64,000 nt of DNA, taken from positions 1 through 64,000 of the forward strand of contig SCHM01000002.1 of the NCBI GenBank assembly GCA_004123355.1. Direction: 5' to 3'. A model generated the notes under the pieces. The model worked only from the letters and a program-made list of their open reading frames with translations. It had not been told where the DNA came from and ran no database searches. The translations under genes were made by a program, and so were the position numbers. This DNA comes from Amphirosellinia nigrospora (lineage: Eukaryota; Ascomycota; Sordariomycetes; Xylariales; Xylariaceae). The first letter of the stretch is position 1. Every line of letters begins with the position of its first letter. Positions 15,025 to 28,614 of the stretch are shown piece after piece.

Positions 15025-15334
15025 TATTAATATATAATCTAGTGTTAATTGGCCTAGTAATAGATTACTAATTATTAATGCCTAGGTAGCTATGTGCATA
15101 ATGGCACGTAGCTTTATATATGCGCTAGATATTACGTAGCACGTATAAAAAAAACTTTTTCTACGTAAAATAAAAAGAATATTAAACTGCCGTAGCTGCT
15201 TAAATAGATTTTTAGTATTTATAAAAGAATAGCCTATTTGTTCATAACTAGAAAACTAAAAATATATAATAATACAAATATACTAATTAAACTAACTAAC
15301 CTAGTATTACCCCCTAATATTAACACTATTTACA
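15025..15334 (+). repeat. 3' LTR of the Copia element
   Basis: Aligns over its whole length with 7,971-8,287. Most differences are C-to-T or G-to-A in this copy. It ends TTTACA and is followed directly by the AGTTT target duplication. Confidence 0.85.
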
Positions 15335-15339
15335 AGTTT

Positions 15340-18300
15340 TACTAATTATTTATTAAAAACAATAAATAATTAATTAAAAATATACTACAATTAAAACTAT
15401 AATAAAAAAAACAATAATTAATTAAACTTAAAACTTATATATTAATATAATAAATAACGCTTTATTAAATAATAAAGCTATAAATATTATAAATAGTTTA
15501 TCGCTTTAATTATAAAAAAATAATTATACATATAAACTATCCGAAATAAAAAAAATATAAAAATAAAATTAAAACGTTTATTAAATATTTTTAATAAATA
15601 AAAAAACTATAGTTTTTTTTATCGCTATTATTATATTAAAATAAAAAACGTAGTTTATTTTTAATTCGTTATAATAATTATTAATTTATAAAATATTTAA
15701 AAAAACTTTAACGTTTTTTTTAACAAATATAAAATTAAATTTTTTTTATTTATTATAAAAATAATATTATTAAAAATTTATATAATATTATAAAATTATA
15801 AATATTATTATATAAATATAAAATATTATTTTAATAAATAGTTTATTATTTCGTTTAAGTTTAAAAAAAACTATAATTTAAATAAAGCTAAATTTTAGCA
15901 AATAAAACTATAATTATAATATTATTTTAAAAAAAATAACCGAACTATTTATAAAATATAAAAAAATAAAAAAACTATTAATATATTTAAAATAAAATAG
16001 TTTAATTAGCTGCTTTATAAACCTATAAAAATTAAACTTATTATTAAATAATTTATAGTTATTTTATATAATATATTTTAAGCAAAAAAATATTTTAGCT
16101 ATTATTTATATTAAATAATTTATACGAAAATATTTATAACTAATAAAAATTAATCTATAAAATAAATATTTTTTATTTTTATTTTTAATAACTTATAAAT
16201 AATAAGCTTAAAGTTAAATTTAAATACTAGTTTATATTTTTAGAAAAAAAACTTAAAAAAATACTAATTATTAATTAAGCAAAAAAAAAAATTATTATAT
16301 ATTAGTTATATAAAAAAAACTATATTTAAAATTTAATACTATTTATTTAAAGCTATAATTTTAATAGTTTGTTTATATTAATAACTTATAATAAAGTTTA
16401 AAATATTTATATAATTAATATTATACTTTAATAAATATAAAAAAATATTTATAATATAATATTTTATAATAAAAGCTTTTAATAAGTTTTTTAAATTTAA
16501 AATTTAATTTATTCGATAAACTAGCTTAATATAAATTAATAAAACTAAATATAAATTAATATAATATATTGTTTTAATATTTAAATAAGCTTTATATTAT
16601 TAACTTAATAATTTAAATATATTTTTTTAAAATATTAATTATATTACTATATATAATTATTAATAATAAAAGAACTTTTTAAAATAATAATAAAAAAAAA
16701 AAAAACAAAACTATTAATAAAAAACAAAAACGCCGCAATTAATATAATATTTAAAACTTATTTTAAAATAAAGCTATTAAAAACTATACTTTAAACATTA
16801 TAATATTATTTAAATAAAACTATTAATAATAAATAAAAAATATATATTAAGTTTAACTTTAAATAAATAAAGTTATTAATAATAAATTAATATTTTATTT
16901 ATTATAAGCAAATTATTATAATAATATTTATTTTATAAAAACTAACTAAAAGCAATTAAATATTATTTACGTTAGTAAAATTGTCGTAAAAGTTATAAAA
17001 AATATTTATCCGAACAAACAGCTAAAAAACTACGCTTAAAATAGTTTTTTTTTTTTAAAATAATTAAAATATTAGCGTTAAAAATAAAAATATAAAAAAT
17101 TCCGTATAACTTTTTAAAAAAATTTTAAAAAAAACCTTTTATTTATAAAATATATAATAATAAATAATAAACTTATATTATTTATACTAGCTTTATTTAA
17201 TATAAAAATAAATATATATTTATTAATAAATATAAATTTATAATATAAATTATAAAATATTTAAAGCTAAAAAAATAATAAAGTTTTAACTTAATATAAT
17301 TATTAAATATAATAAAAAAACAACTTAAACTATAACTTAGCTTTTCGATTATATTTTTAGGTTTAAAAATATTTATATTTAATATACCGCTTTAATAATA
17401 AATAAAATATAATATAATTATTAAAAAAAGTTTTTTAATTATTATAATATATTAATAAATAGCCGCTAAAAAAATTATTATTTTTTTTTAATTAAAAGCT
17501 TAAATATTATTTAAAAAATATACTAATAAATAAAATAAAAAATTTAATTTAAAACTTTAGCTATTAATAAAATATAAATCGTTAAAAATAAATAATAAAA
17601 CTTAAAAATAAACGTTATTATAATAGTTGTTTAAATTAAAAACGTTATATATAAAAAGCTATTATATTACTTTAAAACTATAACTATATTATTAACTATT
17701 AAAATAAACTTAAAAAAAATTTTATAAACTAATAAAATAAAATAAAAACCCGCTATAAATATATTTTTAAAAGCTAAAAAATTAAAAAAATATATAAAAT
17801 TTATATTTAAATAATAAAATAATTACGCGATAAAATTATAAAATTAAAATAAAAAGCTAAAAAACTTTTAAAAAAGCTTTTATTAAAAGCTTATTATTTT
17901 AAAATATTTATTACGATTTTATAATTTTTACGAGCTAACTTTAATTTAAAAAATAACTATATAATAAAAAGTTAATTATATAGTAAAATATTAAATAAAA
18001 ATTATAACTATTTATATAAAGTCTTTTTATATAAAAATTATAAATAAACTTAAAAAAAAGTTATTAAAAATAAATATAAGCTATATATATAAAATAAAAC
18101 GTTTTAGTTAATATAACAAAAACTTATATAAATCGTAACTATTAACGTTTTTATTTTCGCTATAATTTTATATTAAAAATATAATTATATATAGTTTTAT
18201 TTTATTATATAAAATCGAAAAAATTATTAATAAAAAGAAAAACGAACTATTATTTAAAAAATAAAATAAATTACGTAAAAAAGTTTACTACGAAATATTT

Positions 18301-21300
18301 AAATAATATTATAAATATTTAAATATATTTAATAAAGTAGCTTCGGACGAATTATTTTTTTAATAATTAAAAAAACTATAAAATTATAATTAAAAAAAAG
18401 CTAAAGTTATTAAAATATAGCGCTTTATATAAAATATTACTAAATAAAACTAAAGCTTACTAAAAATATATATAAAAAACTTATTTAAAAATTTTATTAA
18501 ACTTATAAATATATTATAAACTGCTTTAATACTATTTATTATAAAAATAATAAATTATATAGTTTTATATAAACTACTATAAATTAAATAATATTATTTA
18601 AAAAGATCGATATTTTTTATTATTAGTAAAAAAAACATTGTTCCGATTAATTAAAACTAAGGTTTATATTAAATTAATATTTGCTAAGCTTTTATTATAT
18701 TTATATATAAAAAGCAATAAATTTTAATTGTTTTTATATATAATAATATTTATTAGTTTAAAATATTATTATTTAGTTTTATTAATAAACTATTAATATT
18801 TTAACGTTTTATTAATAATATTTTAAGCAAATATTTAAATATTTTTTATATAGTATATATTATAATATTTTAATTTATTTTAATAATAAGCTAAAATATA
18901 AAATATATAAATAAAATATTAGCTTGTTTTAAAAAGCTAAATTATAAGCCGATTTAAAAAAATATAAATTTTTTATTATTTAAATTAAGTTTTTAAGCTT
19001 TATTATAAAAATAAAAAATATAAAATTAACTAGGACAAAATAAAAATTATTTAATATTAATAACTACTAATTAAAAATAAAAAACTATATTATAAAAAAT
19101 ACGTTTTTTTTAAAATTTATAACTTTTATAAACATTTTATTAAAAAATACGGGCGTATTATTAAACTTTTAAATAATTAATTAATAAATATAAACTTAAT
19201 ATAAACTAAATAATTAATAAGTTTTCGATATTTTAAAAAAGTTTAATATTAGCTTTTATTTTTAATATTTTTTATATAAATCGGAAATTTATATAAAAAC
19301 TAATATATTAAATAATATAACTATAAATATTATTATAATATAATAAGCTTAATAACTTTTAAAAACTAATTGTTTTTTATTTAAAAACGTTATAAAAAAA
19401 AAGCTTAATTATAGTATTTTTAATAAAAAAACTTATTATTATAAAAAGTTTTTTATATTAAAAAGCTAAACTTATAAAACTTTAAAAATAAAAGCTTTTT
19501 TATAATTATTAATTATATTATATTAGAATATTTTAATACGAAAAAATTTTAAACTTATAATAAAAAATAAGCTAAATTAATCGTTTAATATAATTTTATA
19601 ATTATATATTAATTAAAATTAAAAAATATTATAGCTAATATTTTATTCTAAATATAAAAATAAAAATATAAAAATAAATTTAAAATAAATAATAAACGAT
19701 AGTTTTATTTAAGTTTGCTATAAACGTTTAATTGTTAAAAAATATAATAATTTATATTTTTAAAAACTTCGAACTATTATTATTATTAAAAATAATTAAT
19801 CGATATTATTTTAGCGGCTAATTATAAAAATATTAGCTTTAATAATATTAAACTTAAGTTTATATTAATATATATTTTAATTAGTTTATACTAAATAATT
19901 TGTTTTATATAAAGAAAATTTACGGTATTAAAAATAAATAACTTAAAAATATAAATAATTAAAAAAGCTTACGTATATAATAATAGCGTATTTAAATAAA
20001 GGCAAAACGCGCTATTAGTTTTTTAAAAATATTAATAACTAGGGCTATATAGCGATATTAAATGCTATATTATAAATTATTATTATTAACTATTTAAAGT
20101 TTTATATAATAAAACTTTTAAAAAGCTAATATTTAAAAATCTTAAAATATTTTTAATATATTATTATTAATTTTAAAAGTTTTTTTAAAAATAAGTATAA
20201 AAATAATATAATTTTTTATATATTAATTAATTAATTAAAATTTTTTAAATAATTATATAAAAACGAGGTTATTGCTAAAAAAGTAGCTAAAATATATTAT
20301 TAAAGTTTTATTAAGTTTTAAATAACTAAAATCGTTTATAAATAATTAAAAATTATAATTTATAGCCGATTTTATAGACGAACTTTTTAAAATATATAAA
20401 ATAAAACTAAACTTTTTTTTACTGGATATAAACAAATTATTAAATAAATCGAAATTATATATTAATAAATAAATTAAAAGCTATAACTTTTTATAAACTA
20501 TTTCTAGAAAAATTAATTAAAAGCGCTATTTATTTTAAATATAATATAAATATTTTTATTTTATAAATTATTTAGTAATTTAACGCTAAAAAAAATCTTT
20601 ATAGGCCAATTTATAAAAATAACGTTTAATTAAAAATTTAAAGCTAAAAAGCTAGTTAATTATTTAGCTAAAAAAAATTAAACAAAAAAAAACTTAAATA
20701 TTATATAGTATATATAAAAATACGTTAAAATTGCTAAATAAAACGTAAAAAAAACATAATAAAAATAATTATTTAAGCTAATAAATATAAAAAAGATTTT
20801 AATTTTATTATTAAAAACTATATTTATATATATAAAAAAAGTAATAGATTAATTGTTTTAATAGTAAGCTAAATTATTTTATAACGAAAAATTATTATAA
20901 AATTAAAAATATAATTAGATAATTTTAATATTTTTTAACTATAACTGCTTAATAGCTAGCGTAAAAAATAATAATTTTATGCCGATTGTTTATATAAATA
21001 CCCGAATAATTTTTTTTAAGCTAAAAATATAAACGACCGGAAAATAAAATAGTAAACTTTAGTTTTAAAAAAAAAAGTAAAAAATTAAAAAAATATTATT
21101 TTTATGTATTTATTACTATAAATTATACTATAAAATAGCGTAAAAAAGATTAAAATATAATAATAAATAATATTTAGCTATAAATTTACGTAATTTTATA
21201 AAAAAACTAAAAAAATATATAAAGCGAATTTAAATATAATAAGCTTGCTATTATAACTAAATAACTAGTTAAAAACTATAAAAAGGATAAGTTTATAATA

Positions 21301-21617
21301 AAATATAAAAATAATAATAAGTTATAAAAACAAATATATAAAAAATAAAAAAAAATAAAAAGCTTACGTAATAATAATAAATATATTAAATAGTATAGTT
21401 ATTATATAATTAATTGTTTAAATAGCTAGTAATATAACGGGGATATAAAAAGCTTTATAAATTTATAGCTACTAAAAATTAAGAAAACTTTTTAGCTTAA
21501 AAATATTAATTTTAAAAATTTACTGTTTAATTCTTTATATAAAAGCAAATAAACCTACGGTTTTTAAAGCCCTATATACTAATAAACTAAGGTCGAATCT
21601 TTTTTAAAAGGGGGGGT
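15340..21617 (+). other. Main internal part of the Gypsy element
   Basis: AT-saturated sequence that continues the Gypsy element after the nested Copia insertion. The only remnant I can place is an integrase-like stretch near 20,350-20,480. I see no repeats of note and no intact gene. Confidence 0.6.
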
Positions 21618-21876
21618 TATTATAGCCCTATTTTTTAACCTATTTATTTATAGCTATAACTATATTATAGCTACCCTATAAAGAATATATAGCAGTACTA
21701 GGCTAAGCGTATATAGTAGCAATACTAGGCAGTATAAAGCATATATTTATAAATATTTATTATTATTTATAAGTTAATATACTAGTATTTCTTTTTTTTT
21801 TTTTAAGTAAAATATTAGCTTTTAATATAAGGTAAATTAAATATTTAAACTTTTTACCTATGTTATATTTATTATA
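21618..21876 (+). repeat. 3' LTR of the Gypsy element
   Basis: Partner of 7,466-7,726. The two align from TATTATAGCCC to TTATTATA, and this copy is the more AT-converted. The CTATA target duplication follows at 21,877-21,881. Confidence 0.85.
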
Positions 21877-22329
21877 CTATAAATTAAAAATATAAAAAAA
21901 GTTATATTAAAATTAAAATAAAAAACTAAAGCTTTTAAAAACTTTAAAAGATTATTAGCTAAATTAAACTTTAAATTTTAAATATTTAAATATAAGCTTT
22001 AGTTATATTTGCTTTTTATTAAACTATTTTTAAATATAAAACTTTATTATTTTTTTTTTTATAGTTTTATAAACTTAAATAAAAACTTTTATAATCGAAA
22101 GCTAAATATTTTAATATTTAAGTTTAGTTTAATATTTATTTAAAACTTATTATAGTTTTATATAACTATTTAGCTTTATAACGTAATATTTAGCGGACTT
22201 TAAATAAGATTTATATAGTATATATAATATATTAAACCTAGATTTACGTAATATTTATAAATAGTTTTTATAGCTATTTTAATTAAAAAGTTAAACTAAT
22301 TTAATTTATAAATAAATATTTATTTAAAC

Positions 22330-22880
22330 GTTAAGCTTTTAATTTTAATATATATATTTTATATATTATTTAAAGCTTTTTTTGCTAAACGTTTATTAAA
22401 AAATATAACTTAAATATTTATACTTTTTTTAAAGTTTATATTTATTTTTTATATAAGTTTAAAGTTTGTTTTATTAAATATTTATTAAATAATATAACTT
22501 AAATATTTATATTTAAAGTTTATATATATTTTTATATTTTTTTAAAATATTTTTCGTTAAACGTTTATTAAAAATATAATTTAAATATAAATATTTTTCT
22601 AAATTTATATATATTTTTTATATATTATTTAAAGCGTTTTTTAATAAACGTTTATTAAAAAATATAACCTAAATAATTATATTTTTTAAAGTTTATATAT
22701 ATTTTTATATATTATTTAAAGCTTTTTTATTAAACGTTTATTAAAAATATAATTTAAGTATAAATTTTTTTTAAAGTTTATATATATTTTATTATTTTTA
22801 AAGCTTTATTTATTAAATATTTATTAAAAAATATAATTTATATATTATACTTTTTTTAAAGTTTATAATATATTTAAATA
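22330..22880 (+). repeat. Minisatellite of about 85 bp units, left-arm copy
   Basis: About six tandem units, each with a core like AAACGTTTATTAAAAA followed by AACTTAAATATTTAT and TTTAAAGTTTATATATATTT. The mirrored array is at about 32,540-33,150. Units within one array differ from one another, so the array probably predates the inverted duplication. Confidence 0.7.
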
Positions 22881-25800
22881 ACGTTAAAATAAAACTTAAA
22901 AAAAAATCTTTTTTATATATTTTATATATAAAAAACTTTTATTTTTATATAATTATAATTATAATAAATTTAAAATAAATATTAAAAATAAAACTTTTAA
23001 CTATAGTTTATATTTAAATATAAAAATAGTTTAAGTTTTTTATAAAAAATAAATAAATAAAACTATAGTTTATTTTTTAAATTTGTTTAAACGTTATAAA
23101 ATTTATAAAAATATAGTTAATTTTAATAAAACTATAATATTTATTTAAGCTTTTAGTTTTATTAATAATTTTTAATTATTTAAATATTATTTTTATTTAT
23201 TTAAATTTATAATTATAATTAAAATCTATTAAATTAAAAAGTTTATATATTTTAATTAATTATTTTTAATTAATTTTTTAAAGTTTTTTTTTATAGTTTA
23301 AATAAAATAATTTTAAAAAAAATATTTAATTTTATAAAATTTTAGAAAAATTTAAATATTAATATAGTTTTTTTGTTTTTTTTTAAAAAGCTAAACTTTT
23401 TTTTTATTTTTTAAATAAAAACGCTAAAAAAATAATAAAAAATATTAATAATATTTACTTAAATTTTGTTAATTTTTTTATATTATAGTTTTAATAAAAT
23501 TATTAATAAATATTAAATTAAAAATTATAATATAATAAAATTTATCGAAATTTTTAATTAAATTAAAACTTATTTAATTAAAATATTTATTAAAATTAAA
23601 TATATTATAATATTATAATTATATTTTTTATATAAGCTATAATAATAAATATTTTTAAATAAAATATAAAAAAGTTTAAAATTATTATTAATAATATATT
23701 TTATGTTTTAATTAACGTTTTTTATATTTTTTTTTTTAAATTATATATTATAAAAATTATTAGTTTTATAAAATTAAAATTAAACTTATTTAGCTTAAAT
23801 TTTTTAGCTTATTTATTATATTTATTTTTATAAGTTTTAAAAAAACTTTAATTAAAATTAAAAAAAATTTTATTTATTTTATTTTTAAAATAAAAAATAA
23901 TATTTAAAAAAAACAAATAAAAATATTTTTTTTAAATAAACTTTTAATAATATATTAAGCAAAAAAGTTTTTTTTTATTATATTATAAATATTATAACTA
24001 TTAAAAAATACTATATAAAAATTTTTATAATTTTAATATATAATAAAATATAATAATAATTTTATAATTATATAGTTTATTATTAATAGTTATTTTAATA
24101 AAAGCTAAATTTAATATTTATATTTATTAGTTTTTATTATTTTATTTTTAAAATATTAAATAATAATAGTTTTTGTTATTTTTAATATATTTTAAATTTT
24201 TAAACTATTTAATATTAATTATTAAATAAATTATTTTATATAATTTAATAAAAAACTACTAATATATTAAAATAACGTTATATTTATTAATATATTAAAT
24301 AATTATTGTTTTATATTATTTTTAACTAAATTATTTTATAAAAATATTATTATAAATAAAAAAACTATTAAAGCTTAATTTTTTTTGTTTAGTTTAAATA
24401 ATTTTAATAAATATTAAATTAATTTTTAAATAATAGTTTAATTAACGTTTTAGTTTAAAATAGTTTAGTTTTAGCTTAAAATAGCTTAGCTTTAGCTTAA
24501 ATAGCTTAATTTTAGCTTAAAATAGCCTAGCTTTTATAAGCCTAGCTTTTTTAAGCTTATTATAAATATATATTTTAAAAAAACTATAAATAGCTTTAAA
24601 GTTTATAAAAACAATAATTTATATATACGCTAAATATTATTTTTTTATTATTTAAAATATTAATATTATATAGTTTATTTTTATAATATTTATAAAAACT
24701 TAAATAAATTAATTTTAAATTCTAGTTTTAATTTAATATTAATTTATATTTTTATTATATATAGTTTAATATAACGTAATAATTATAATTTAAATAAATA
24801 ACTATTTTATAACGTTTTAAAAAATATATTAGCTTTAAACTTTAAATAAAATATTATTATTATATTTAATAGCTAAAATTATATATTAATATAAAAAATA
24901 TAAACTTTTTTATTTTTTAACTTAATAGTTTTTTAAATAGTTTTTTAATAAAAATTATTATAATAAGCTTTATTTCGGATTAAAATAATACGCTAGTATA
25001 AAACTTTAGCTTAAAATTACTAAAAATAATATTTTTTACTTTTATCGAATTGTTAATTTAAAACTTTAGCTGTTTAAAACTTTTATTAAAACTATAATCT
25101 ATAATTTAATAATAGCTAAAAAAAATAAGCTTAATAATAAAATAAATTAATAAATAAAAATATTATAAATAAATTAATAAAAAAAAAAACAATTTCTATT
25201 AAAAAAAAAAATATTTATATATAAAATAAAAAACTAAATTAAAAAATTAATTATTTTAATATTATAATTAACTAAATAACTAAACTTAAAACTAAATTAA
25301 AAAATATAATTAATTTAATATTATAATTAGCTAAATAATTAAATTAAAAAATATAATTATATTTAATATTATAGTTTTTATATTTAAAATAGCTTTATAT
25401 TTATTTTTTAGCTTTATAAATTTTCGTAAACTTATATAACTATTTATTTATTATTTTATTTAAATAAAATAACTTTTTAATTTTTATTTAACTATTTTTA
25501 AACTATTTAAAGTTTTTAAGTTTATATTTATTATATTTATAATTTTATATTTTATTATATAAAAACTAAAATTAGTTTTATTTTTATAGTTTAACGTTAT
25601 TAAAACTAAATTATAAATATATAATATAAACTAGCTATAATATTTATTATTATTTAATAGCTAATAAAAACTATTTTTTAGATCTATTTTAGTATTAGCT
25701 AATAAATTATTATAGCTATTTAGCGAATAAAATATTATATATTTTTTAAAATATTATATATTTTACGCTTTTAGTGTAGCTATTTTTATTATTATAGCTA

Positions 25801-26600
25801 TTAAAACTTTTATTATATTTAAATATAAAATATTAAATTTTATTAAAATATTTTATAATAATATTATATAAAGCAAATATAACTAAAGTTTACTATATAA
25901 TATAGTTTAAACTAATTTTAAAATAATAATTTTAAGCTTTTAAATTATATTATAAATCGCTAAAAGTAATATTAAATATTTATATCGTTAATAATTTTAT
26001 ATTAAGTTTTTAAATTTTTTTAGTAAGTATATTAGCAATATTATTAAATATTAGCTAAGTTTTTTTATAAAATTAAATAATTATATAAATTATAGTTCGT
26101 ATATATATTTTAAACAAAATAGTTTTTAAATTTTATTATAGTTATTAATATTTTTAACTAATAATTATTAATTTATTTAAACTTATTTATTTAATTAATA
26201 GTTAAACAAAATAAGTTATTTATAGATAATATTAAACTAATTATATATTTAACGCGTTTTTATTGCTTTTTTTAGTAAAAATTTTAGCTTAAAAGGATTT
26301 TATAAAACTTAAAAACAATAATATTTATAAAATAATATTTTAACTTAATATTTAAACTTTATAGCTTAATAGTACTATAGTTTATTTAAGTAAAAACTAA
26401 ATATTTAATAGTTATTACGATTAAATCTTTTTTTCTTTTTTCCGAACTTATATTATATAATTATTTTAGCTTGTACTATTAATTAGTATTACTTAGTATT
26501 TTTTAAATTAATATAATAAAAGCATATAATAAATATTATAGGTTAAAACTTACTATATAATATGTTAGCTATATATTTATTTTTGTTTTAGTATAAAGTT

Positions 26601-26614
26601 AGAACCTAGGTTCT
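26601..26614. repeat. Perfect 14-bp palindrome AGAACCTAGGTTCT
   Basis: A self-complementary 14-mer in the subterminal part of the left arm. Degraded relatives (for example around 28,850-28,870) occur near the inner end of the right arm. It could be a protein-binding site of the large element, but that is inference. Confidence 0.6.
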
Positions 26615-26744
26615 GATCTGTTATATTTGCTGCATGCTTTTTTGTTATACTTGCTTGTACTTTTTACTATAGAGCTGAGCTTTTTTTGTTATAATCTAGT
26701 TCAGAGTAGAACCTGAGGCATTTGTGTAATACACTAGATACGCA

Positions 26745-26782
26745 ACTCACGAAACAGACTCACGAAACAGACTCACGAACAG
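26745..26782 (+). repeat. Three 13-bp direct repeats next to the element end
   Basis: ACTCACGAAACAG twice, then a 12-bp variant ACTCACGAACAG, directly inside the terminal motif. Subterminal direct repeats are common in DNA transposons as transposase sites; the role here is inference. The right arm shows only a degraded single trace. Confidence 0.65.
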
Positions 26783-26838
26783 TGTCTCTAGAGCTGAGAT
26801 CCTTCCGAAATAGGAAATCGTTGACTCGGGGTTAGGCT
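26780..26838 (+). repeat. Terminal motif, right end of the left copy
   Basis: Contains CTCTAGAGCTGAGATCC, TTCCGAAATAGGAAATCG and CTCGGGGTTAGGCTG in order. The reverse complement of 28,615-28,675 matches it almost base for base, apart from G/A and C/T changes and one C. The element ends here and normal GC composition starts within a few bases. The exact last base is uncertain by about 15 bp. Confidence 0.7.
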
Positions 26839-26869
26839 GTGACCGCGAGGGAGCAGCGTAGACGGGGCT

Positions 26870-26877
26870 TATATAAA
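26870..26877 (+). promoter_or_regulatory. TATA box of the peroxidase gene
   Basis: TATATAAA, 80 bp upstream of the proposed start codon at 26,957. The whole upstream region available between the repeat end and the start codon is only about 120 bp, so any distal promoter lies in, or was replaced by, the repeat arm. Confidence 0.45.
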
Positions 26878-26956
26878 CCTCTCACGAGCCGTCGCAGACG
26901 TCGTAGAAAAATAGTAATAATTAATACCACTACACTCTCGTCAGACACGCAGAAAG

Positions 26957-28611
26957 ATGCGCACCTCATCTCTCGGACCCTCGCTCTTGTCGATGCAATC
27001 GTGCATGCAAGCGGCGACGGCCATGTCTACTACCCGAGCCCCCAGGTATCGCAATTAGAACACATCCTGGTCGACAACTGGGACGCATACGCGTCCAACT
27101 TCTCTCGGCATCACGCCGTGCACGCGGTACGTGACGGAGACCGGGGCGCCGGCCGACGACTCGGGGCGCACCACCTCGGCGCAGTGGCTGCGCGTCGTCT
27201 TCCACGACTTCGTCACCGCCGACGGGGGCCGGACCGGCGGCGTCGACGCCAGCATCGGCTTCGAGACCTTCCGCGACGAGAACAAGGGGAGGCCTTCAAC
27301 GATAGCTTCACGTTTTGGCGGCCGTTTGTGAATGAGTTTGTTCCCAGTAAGCTGGCTTCTTTTCTTCTTTTCTTTAGATATGATTACATAATACAATTTC
27401 TATTCTATTTCTCTGGCGATAAACATGGGACGGGGCTGGTAGGAAAGGTCGTGATATGATAGTAGCTTGTATTGATGGCTCAATATCTAACATGATTACA
27501 GTGGCGGATCTCGTCGCTTTGGGTACCGTCATGTCCGTTAACCTTTGCGGGAGATACATACCCTTCCGGCCCGGGCGCATTGATGCCGTGGCGGCCGATC
27601 CTACAACCGGGTCCGGAGCCGGGGACGAGTTTAGAAGAGACGCTCCAACAGTTCGAGCGAGCCGGCATTAACCAGGAGGAAGCCATCATCTTAACAGCTT
27701 GTGGTCATACACTAGGGTAAGTAAAAAAAAACTACATGAATTAACAATGCCTTGGTCTGAGGTATGAGAGAAAAGAAAAAAATTAAGAAAGACGAGACTT
27801 ACTTACTTAAAACATCACAGATCTGTCCACCACAGCGGCTTCCCCGACGTCTCGGACGACTCGATGGTATCGGAGAACAACACGAACGGGGCATCAACTT
27901 CGACTCGACACGGGGGATGTTCGACGCGCGCGTGGTGGACGAGTACTCGACGGGACCGGGAACCGGGGCGGGGCCTCGTGACGAGCTTCAACGAGACCAG
28001 CCGCTCCGACCTCCGGCTGTACGAGAGCGACGGCAACGCCACGATGAAGACGCTCTCGGCCGGGGGAAGACGGGTTCCTCGACACCTGCGTGGATTTGCT
28101 GGGCCGGATGATCGACACCGTGCCCGCGCGCGTTAAGCTTCAGGACGCCATACAGCCGATGGGTATCAAGCGATTAATGTGACGTGGGACGTGGCTGAGG
28201 ATGGTGCGCTGGCGCTATCAGGGAGAATAAGGGTATGTGCATGGAATACGCCCATACTAGATACGACAGATAGATGACTTACTCTGAATGCAGATTCTAG
28301 ACAAAGCTACGCAGGAGGGAACAGTTACCATTGAATTCTCGAACGGGTACAAGGAGAACCTGACAATCGAGGACGCGACGGCACGTCCGTATTCGGCGAA
28401 ACCCGATTCGCCCGTTTGTGATCGATCATTCCAGAATCAACAGTTCTTCATCCTTCTTGATAGCAACCGGGGCCTCAGGATCCAAAAAGTTCGCCATCCA
28501 GGACGACTATTCATCATGCCAAGCCTGTCTACGATCCAAGGTACATCAGCAAAGGTGACGATAGCGGTTCGGAAGGGGGCGGATGATTCGGGTTGTCGGC
28601 CCGGATCGTAG
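26957..28611 (+). CDS. Secreted fungal haem peroxidase (class II-like, WSC-peroxidase type), 3'-truncated
   Basis: This gene resembles the fungal extracellular haem peroxidases that often carry WSC domains. Such enzymes use hydrogen peroxide to oxidise organic substrates; the substrate here is unknown. Key signs are the distal-haem motif QWLRVVFHDFVTAD (about 27,179-27,220), GGVDASIGFETFR, and the proximal histidine motif LTACGHTLG (27,690-27,716) continuing after an intron as SVHHSGFPDV. Further on are LVTSFNETSRSDLRLYESD and an Ig-like tail ending near PSLSTIQGTSAKVTIAVRKG. Introns are inferred at 27,347-27,501, 27,717-27,820 and 28,233-28,293. The ATG at 26,957 begins a likely signal peptide and follows AGAAAG. 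The frame slips repeatedly by one base at short runs (27,286-27,289; 27,609-27,614; 27,888-27,891; 28,171), as in the other genes here. The long C-terminal part with WSC domains is missing: the stop comes a few bases before the repeat. It may be a pseudogene. Confidence 0.7.
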
Positions 28612-28614
28612 TTC

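Larger units (their letters stand above)
7971..15334 (+). mobile_element. Ty1/Copia LTR retrotransposon fossil nested in the Gypsy element
   Basis: The LTRs are 7,971-8,287 and 15,025-15,334, with target duplication AGTTT on both sides (7,966-7,970 and 15,335-15,339) and a purine tract AAAAAGGG directly before the 3' LTR. Total length is about 7.4 kb. In order on the plus strand, remnants suggest a Gag zinc-knuckle region near 9,785-9,835, an integrase-like region near 11,330-11,590, a reverse-transcriptase-like region near 12,960-13,110 and an RNase H-like region near 13,920-14,020. Integrase before reverse transcriptase is the Copia order. The element is heavily broken, with very many breaks, and nothing looks functional. 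Confidence 0.85.
7466..21876 (+). mobile_element. Ty3/Gypsy LTR retrotransposon fossil, interrupted by a Copia element
   Basis: Two LTRs of about 260 bp lie at 7,466-7,726 and 21,618-21,876. They are flanked by the same 5-bp target duplication CTATA (7,461-7,465 and 21,877-21,881), and a purine run ending in a G tract sits just before the 3' LTR. With the nested element and its duplication removed, the element is about 7.0 kb. The empty target site is visible in the other arm of the inverted repeat at about 33,581, so the insertion came after the arm duplication. A Gypsy-type integrase remnant is faintly readable near 20,350-20,480 on the plus strand, supporting Ty3/Gypsy. The element is thoroughly broken, with very many breaks throughout. 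Apart from RIP-type changes the LTRs look alike, so insertion may be fairly recent, but I cannot date it. Confidence 0.85.
21882..26838 (+). repeat. Left arm of giant inverted repeat, inner segment
   Basis: This continues the left arm after the Gypsy insertion. It matches 28,615-33,580 in reverse complement with nearly equal length (about 4.96 kb each side). Clear anchors are 21,882-22,000 with about 33,460-33,580, about 24,450-24,570 with about 30,830-30,950, and 26,440-26,560 with about 28,900-28,975. The innermost 300 bp (26,580-26,780) align less well because short subterminal repeats are arranged differently in the two arms. Confidence 0.85.
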
